From QQUD01 sp039029915 (lineage in GTDB: Bacteria > Chloroflexota > Anaerolineae > Promineifilales > Promineifilaceae), in NCBI GenBank assembly GCA_039029915.1, contig JBCCFD010000396.1, positions 1-7,753 on the forward strand: a stretch of DNA of 7,753 bases, given 5' to 3'. Under the pieces are notes generated by a model. The model saw only the letters and a program-made list of their open reading frames with translations, did no database searches and was not told the origin of the DNA. Both the position numbers and the translations under genes were made by a program. Position 1 is the stretch's first letter; each line of letters starts with the position of its first letter. Below are positions 5,867 to 7,753 of the stretch, in pieces.

Positions 5867-6304
5867 CTATCTTTCTGAATGAGGGTGCAGTAGAAATATC
5901 GGTATGACACGCGTGACCTTACTTTGAAATTCGTCAAATTGTGGATACTCAGCACTAAGTTCGGCCCATAGTTGATCCCTCTTGTCGCTGGATGCAACTT
6001 CTGCGCTGACTTGTATCTTTTGGTCTTTCACCTTTATTGCTGCATCGGGCGTCTTGCATAAATTATAGTACCAGCCTGGATGATTCGCCTGACCAGCCGC
6101 CGCAGCAACAATGACATACGCTTTGTTGCCGTCCTCGTGTTTTTCAACATATCCGACCGGTGTTACATACGTTTTTTTCGACTTAGCACCCGTGTGGTGA
6201 AGCAGCAGGATATTCTGGCCTCCCATTGTGCTACCCAGTCGGCCTCCGCTAAGTTGATAGACTGTTTTGTGTATTTTTGAGATTGTTTTTAGTATCGGGT
6301 TCAT
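5867..6304 (-). CDS. Ddn-type reductase (F420-dependent nitroreductase/quinone reductase family)
   Basis: This 145-residue protein matches the deazaflavin-dependent nitroreductase (Ddn) family almost end to end: NPILK (2-6), H-x3-Y-x4-GGRLG (12-24), LLLHHTGAKS (33-42) followed by TPVGY (48-52), AAAAGQANHPGWYYNL (67-82), and the closing TRVIPIFLL strand. It is a split-barrel protein, normally 130-150 residues. Mycobacterial Ddn reduces quinones and nitroimidazoles with F420H2, but related members use other flavins or haem, so the cofactor here is open. The usual TGRKSG is TGAKSK here. GAGGG lies four bases before the ATG, and a near-consensus promoter lies about 100 bases upstream, so it forms its own transcript. 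It ends tail-to-tail with the FAD oxidoreductase gene, across a 148-base gap without a clear terminator. Confidence 0.87.
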   Translation of the reverse strand: MNPILKTISKIHKTVYQLSGGRLGSTMGGQNILLLHHTGAKSKKTYVTPVGYVEKHEDGNKAYVIVAAAAGQANHPGWYYNLCKTPDAAIKVKDQKIQVSAEVASSDKRDQLWAELSAEYPQFDEFQSKVTRVIPIFLLHPHSER

Positions 6305-6407
6305 ATTTCCCTCAAATCACGTTAACGCGAGTAATTAATCCTCAGGCTAAAGTTACTGGTCTGAATTTGAATGATTAAATTGTTTGCTAGCGTGCTATTT
6401 TTACCAA

Positions 6408-6435
6408 ATGATAAACGTACCCATAACGATGTCAA
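6408..6435 (-). promoter_or_regulatory. Near-consensus sigma70 promoter for the Ddn-type gene
   Basis: On the minus strand a perfect TTGACA (6435-6430) is followed after 16 bases by TATCAT (6413-6408), five of six matches to TATAAT. The transcript would have a leader of roughly 97 bases. An AACGGCCGTT palindrome lies 15 bases upstream of the -35. Confidence 0.6.
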
Positions 6436-6449
6436 CTATAGTGGGGGAT

Positions 6450-6459
6450 AACGGCCGTT
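6450..6459. repeat. AACGGCCGTT palindrome, copy 3
   Basis: Exact copy in the intergenic region between the dioxygenase stop and the Ddn-type gene promoter, the only non-coding copy of the four. Confidence 0.6.
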
Positions 6460-6472
6460 TCACCTGCCAATA

Positions 6473-7411
6473 TTACCTTTCACTTTCGCGTTTGACCATT
6501 TCTCCTGTCTCTGACTTTAACCCTTCCCGTCTTTCTTCAAGCGATGCAATTGGATTGAGCTCAGACATTGTATCGTCGATACCCAATTGTGCTTCCCCCT
6601 CAACCGTAATCCTAAGCATCCGCCGCCGCTGAGGATAATAGTCATGAGAGGCGTAGTGATGTGTTGAGCGATTGTCCCACATTACCATCATATGAGGCCG
6701 CCATTTTACGCGCAACTGATACTCTGGCTTCTTAGCTTGCTGATAAAGAAAATCAAGCAGCATCTCGCTTTCATCCGCCGGAATATTATTGATGCGAGTC
6801 GTAAATTGTGGATTGACATTCAAAATTGGCCGACCAGATACAGGGTGCTTTCGTACAACTGGGTGAGATGGATTGGGATAATCATCTTCCATTTTGCGTA
6901 GCTGATCCCTTTTCTCTGGTCGATTGGCAAACAGTGTGCGGAATGGCTTGAAATCGTGAACGGCCGTTAGACCGGACAAATAGTGCTGCATTCGTGGGCT
7001 AAGCCCCGCAAAGGCGGCTGTCATACTGCTAAAAAGCGTGTCTCCACCTACCGCGGGTGAAATTACGGAGCGTAAAATCGTGCCGTTTGGCGGCTCTGCT
7101 CGAAATGTTTCGTCACTGTGCCATTGATCCGTCAGGGCAGGGGGATTGGCGTTGTGATTGTCCAGTACAATAACTTCGCGGCGCTCATCCATGTTCGGCG
7201 AAAACGGATGAATGGTTAAATCACCGAAGCGCTGACCAAAGGCGATCTGTTGATCGACAGTAATATCCTGATCCCGAAAAACGATTACCTCGTGCTCGAT
7301 CCAAGCGTTGTAAATGATATCGAAATCAGAATCAGACAGCGGGTGTGACAGATCAACATTGAGAATTTCTGCGCCAATATTTTGATTAATTCGTTTTACC
7401 TGAATGCTCAT
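6473..7411 (-). CDS. TauD/TfdA-family Fe(II)/2-oxoglutarate-dependent dioxygenase
   Basis: The 312-residue protein aligns by eye along most of E. coli TauD, including RDQ-IT, QRFG, HP, IVLD-HN-NPP, HPVV-HPVSG, FTTRI, WDNR-T-HYA and PQRR-M-R-T. The iron facial triad is His98, Asp100 (WHSDETF) and His252 (THHYA); Arg267 should bind 2-oxoglutarate and Arg263 matches a second conserved Arg. Such enzymes hydroxylate the substrate while turning 2-oxoglutarate into succinate and CO2, often freeing sulfite or an aldehyde from sulfonates, sulfate esters or phenoxyacids. From memory of TauD, His70 is kept (His68), but taurine contacts Tyr73 and Asn95 are Ser71 and Thr94, so taurine is probably not the substrate. 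A charged tail of about 30 residues extends past the TauD end. AAGGAAGG lies five bases before the ATG. It is divergent from a LacI-type gene that probably controls it. Confidence 0.92.
   Translation of the reverse strand: MSIQVKRINQNIGAEILNVDLSHPLSDSDFDIIYNAWIEHEVIVFRDQDITVDQQIAFGQRFGDLTIHPFSPNMDERREVIVLDNHNANPPALTDQWHSDETFRAEPPNGTILRSVISPAVGGDTLFSSMTAAFAGLSPRMQHYLSGLTAVHDFKPFRTLFANRPEKRDQLRKMEDDYPNPSHPVVRKHPVSGRPILNVNPQFTTRINNIPADESEMLLDFLYQQAKKPEYQLRVKWRPHMMVMWDNRSTHHYASHDYYPQRRRMLRITVEGEAQLGIDDTMSELNPIASLEERREGLKSETGEMVKRESER
6959..6968. repeat. AACGGCCGTT palindrome, copy 4
   Basis: Exact copy inside the dioxygenase gene, encoding Thr-Ala-Val on the minus strand. Confidence 0.6.
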
Positions 7412-7487
7412 TTTTACCTTCCTTAATCTTGCAGTTTAGGCCAATTACATCTAATAACTTAGCTTTTTATTGTCTAGCAAAAAATAA

Positions 7488-7503
7488 TGTGAATCGTTTC
7501 ACA
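7488..7503. promoter_or_regulatory. LacI-type operator near the dioxygenase start site
   Basis: TGTGAATCGTTTCACA has perfect 6-base arms around a centre with CG at its midpoint, the form typical of LacI-family operators. It lies just downstream of the inferred -10 of the dioxygenase promoter, so it covers the transcription start. A LacI-type gene begins 170 bases away. Confidence 0.6.
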
Positions 7504-7509
7504 ATATTT

Positions 7510-7537
7510 AGTTTACCTATCCTGTATAATCTGTCAA
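7510..7537 (-). promoter_or_regulatory. Promoter for the dioxygenase gene
   Basis: On the minus strand a perfect TTGACA (7537-7532) is followed after 16 bases by TAAACT (7515-7510), four of six matches. The predicted start lies at about 7503, the edge of the operator at 7488-7503, which would give repression by blocking initiation. Confidence 0.5.
7525..7530 (+). promoter_or_regulatory. TATAAT -10 element, possible distal promoter for the LacI-type gene
   Basis: A perfect TATAAT stands on the plus strand 142 bases before the regulator's ATG. No good -35 lies 16-18 bases upstream, so it is weak unless activated. It overlaps the opposing dioxygenase promoter and lies within an 8-base inverted repeat, TTTAGTTT (7507-7514) with AAACTAAA (7536-7543). 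Confidence 0.3.
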
Positions 7538-7619
7538 ACTAAAACAGCTTAAAGGCTATATTCAACGTGAAACACAGGGAAATCAAAGCGAATTTGCGTT
7601 CTTTGAGAGATAGTGCTGA

Positions 7620-7635
7620 ATAGAAACGTTTCACT
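7620..7635. promoter_or_regulatory. Second LacI-type operator, upstream of the LacI-type gene
   Basis: ATAGAAACGTTTCACT holds the perfect palindrome GAAACGTTTC (7623-7632), also centred on CG, and agrees with the 7488-7503 site at 11 of 16 positions. Two such sites 132 bases apart could allow looping. A further half-site, GTGAAAC (7567-7573), lies between them. Confidence 0.5.
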
Positions 7636-7663
7636 TGCTAATCAGAACTGAGTGGCATAAACT
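7635..7663 (+). promoter_or_regulatory. Possible proximal promoter of the LacI-type gene
   Basis: TTGCTA (7635-7640) and TAAACT (7658-7663) are 17 bases apart, each four of six matches. The transcript would start about two bases before the ATG and so be nearly leaderless, which would explain the poor ribosome site. The second operator abuts the -35. Confidence 0.3.
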
Positions 7664-7671
7664 TATAAGGT

Positions 7672-7753
7672 ATGATCACAATTAAGGATGTTGCTAAACG
7701 AGCAAAGGTATCGACCACAACTGTGTCGTATGCGTTTAATCAGCCTCAGCGAG
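7672..7753 (+). CDS. LacI-family transcriptional regulator, 3'-truncated by window edge
   Basis: Only the first 27 codons are present, but they give the unmistakable LacI N-terminus: MITIKDVAKRAKVSTTTVSY followed by AFNQPQR. This is the helix-turn-helix with the recognition helix at about residues 15-24; the hinge and sugar-binding-protein-like ligand domain lie beyond the window. A TAA two codons upstream in frame rules out an earlier start. The ribosome site is poor: AAGG ends one base before the ATG. It is divergent from the TauD-like dioxygenase gene, and two CG-centred palindromes fit its family's operators, so it likely represses the dioxygenase gene and itself. The effector cannot be read from this part. 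Confidence 0.9.
   Translation, partial: MITIKDVAKRAKVSTTTVSYAFNQPQR

Noticed and set aside
5722..5907. 61-codon open frame after the FAD oxidoreductase
   Set aside because: No ribosome site, no recognisable protein features, and it overlaps the end of the Ddn-type gene. I see nothing else firm in 5719-5866: no terminator and no clear gene remnant.
7567..7623. 18-codon GTG-started frame in the LacI/dioxygenase intergenic region as a leader peptide
   Set aside because: GTG start, distant AAAGG and no repeated codons that would suggest attenuation; such a short frame is expected by chance.
1..7753. Mobile elements, phage, CRISPR or toxin-antitoxin modules
   Set aside because: No transposase, integrase, direct repeat array, terminal inverted repeats or paired small toxin/antitoxin genes were seen.

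Overview
The window is 7,753 bases of gene-dense bacterial DNA of moderate GC. It holds nine protein-coding genes, two of them cut by the window edges, plus well-formed regulatory regions. There are no rRNA or tRNA genes, CRISPR arrays, transposases or phage genes. Good Shine-Dalgarno sites, sigma70-type promoters, a lipobox lipoprotein and TetR and LacI regulators mark it as bacterial. The phylum is uncertain: the mix (CHRD lipoprotein, F420/Ddn-type reductase, TetR with a KDRRIRRSR start, LacI with a STTTVSYAFNQP helix) would fit Chloroflexota or a gammaproteobacterium, and I cannot decide between them.

Left part (1-1500): the 3' part of a short-chain dehydrogenase (SDR) gene converges on a TetR-family regulator gene on the minus strand. 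Upstream of tetR, two promoters with overlapping -10 elements face away from each other. Three GTAAG-type operator-like sites lie on and around them, so the TetR protein probably represses both itself and the rightward genes.

Middle part (1500-5718): a rightward gene set starts with a 240-base structured leader. It encodes a CHRD-domain lipoprotein, two small unassigned membrane proteins, a hydrolase of the 2,4-diacetylphloroglucinol hydrolase (PhlG) family and, three bases later, a probably bicovalent FAD oxidoreductase of the berberine-bridge/GOOX type. A 41-base hairpin separates the lipoprotein gene from the rest and may reduce read-through. A TetR-controlled PhlG-like hydrolase recalls PhlH/phlG in Pseudomonas. 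I infer a small envelope-linked system that senses and breaks down an acylated phenolic or polyketide compound. This combination is the main candidate for something undescribed.

Right part (5719-7753): two minus-strand genes encode a Ddn-type (F420-dependent nitroreductase family) reductase with its own near-consensus promoter, and a TauD-like Fe(II)/2-oxoglutarate dioxygenase. The dioxygenase gene is divergent from the start of a LacI-family gene. The shared 260-base intergenic region carries two CG-centred LacI-type operators, which suggests that LacI controls the dioxygenase gene and itself.

Across the window the exact 10-base palindrome AACGGCCGTT occurs four times, in different frames and once between genes. 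That is far above chance and looks like a highly iterated palindrome of the host genome.
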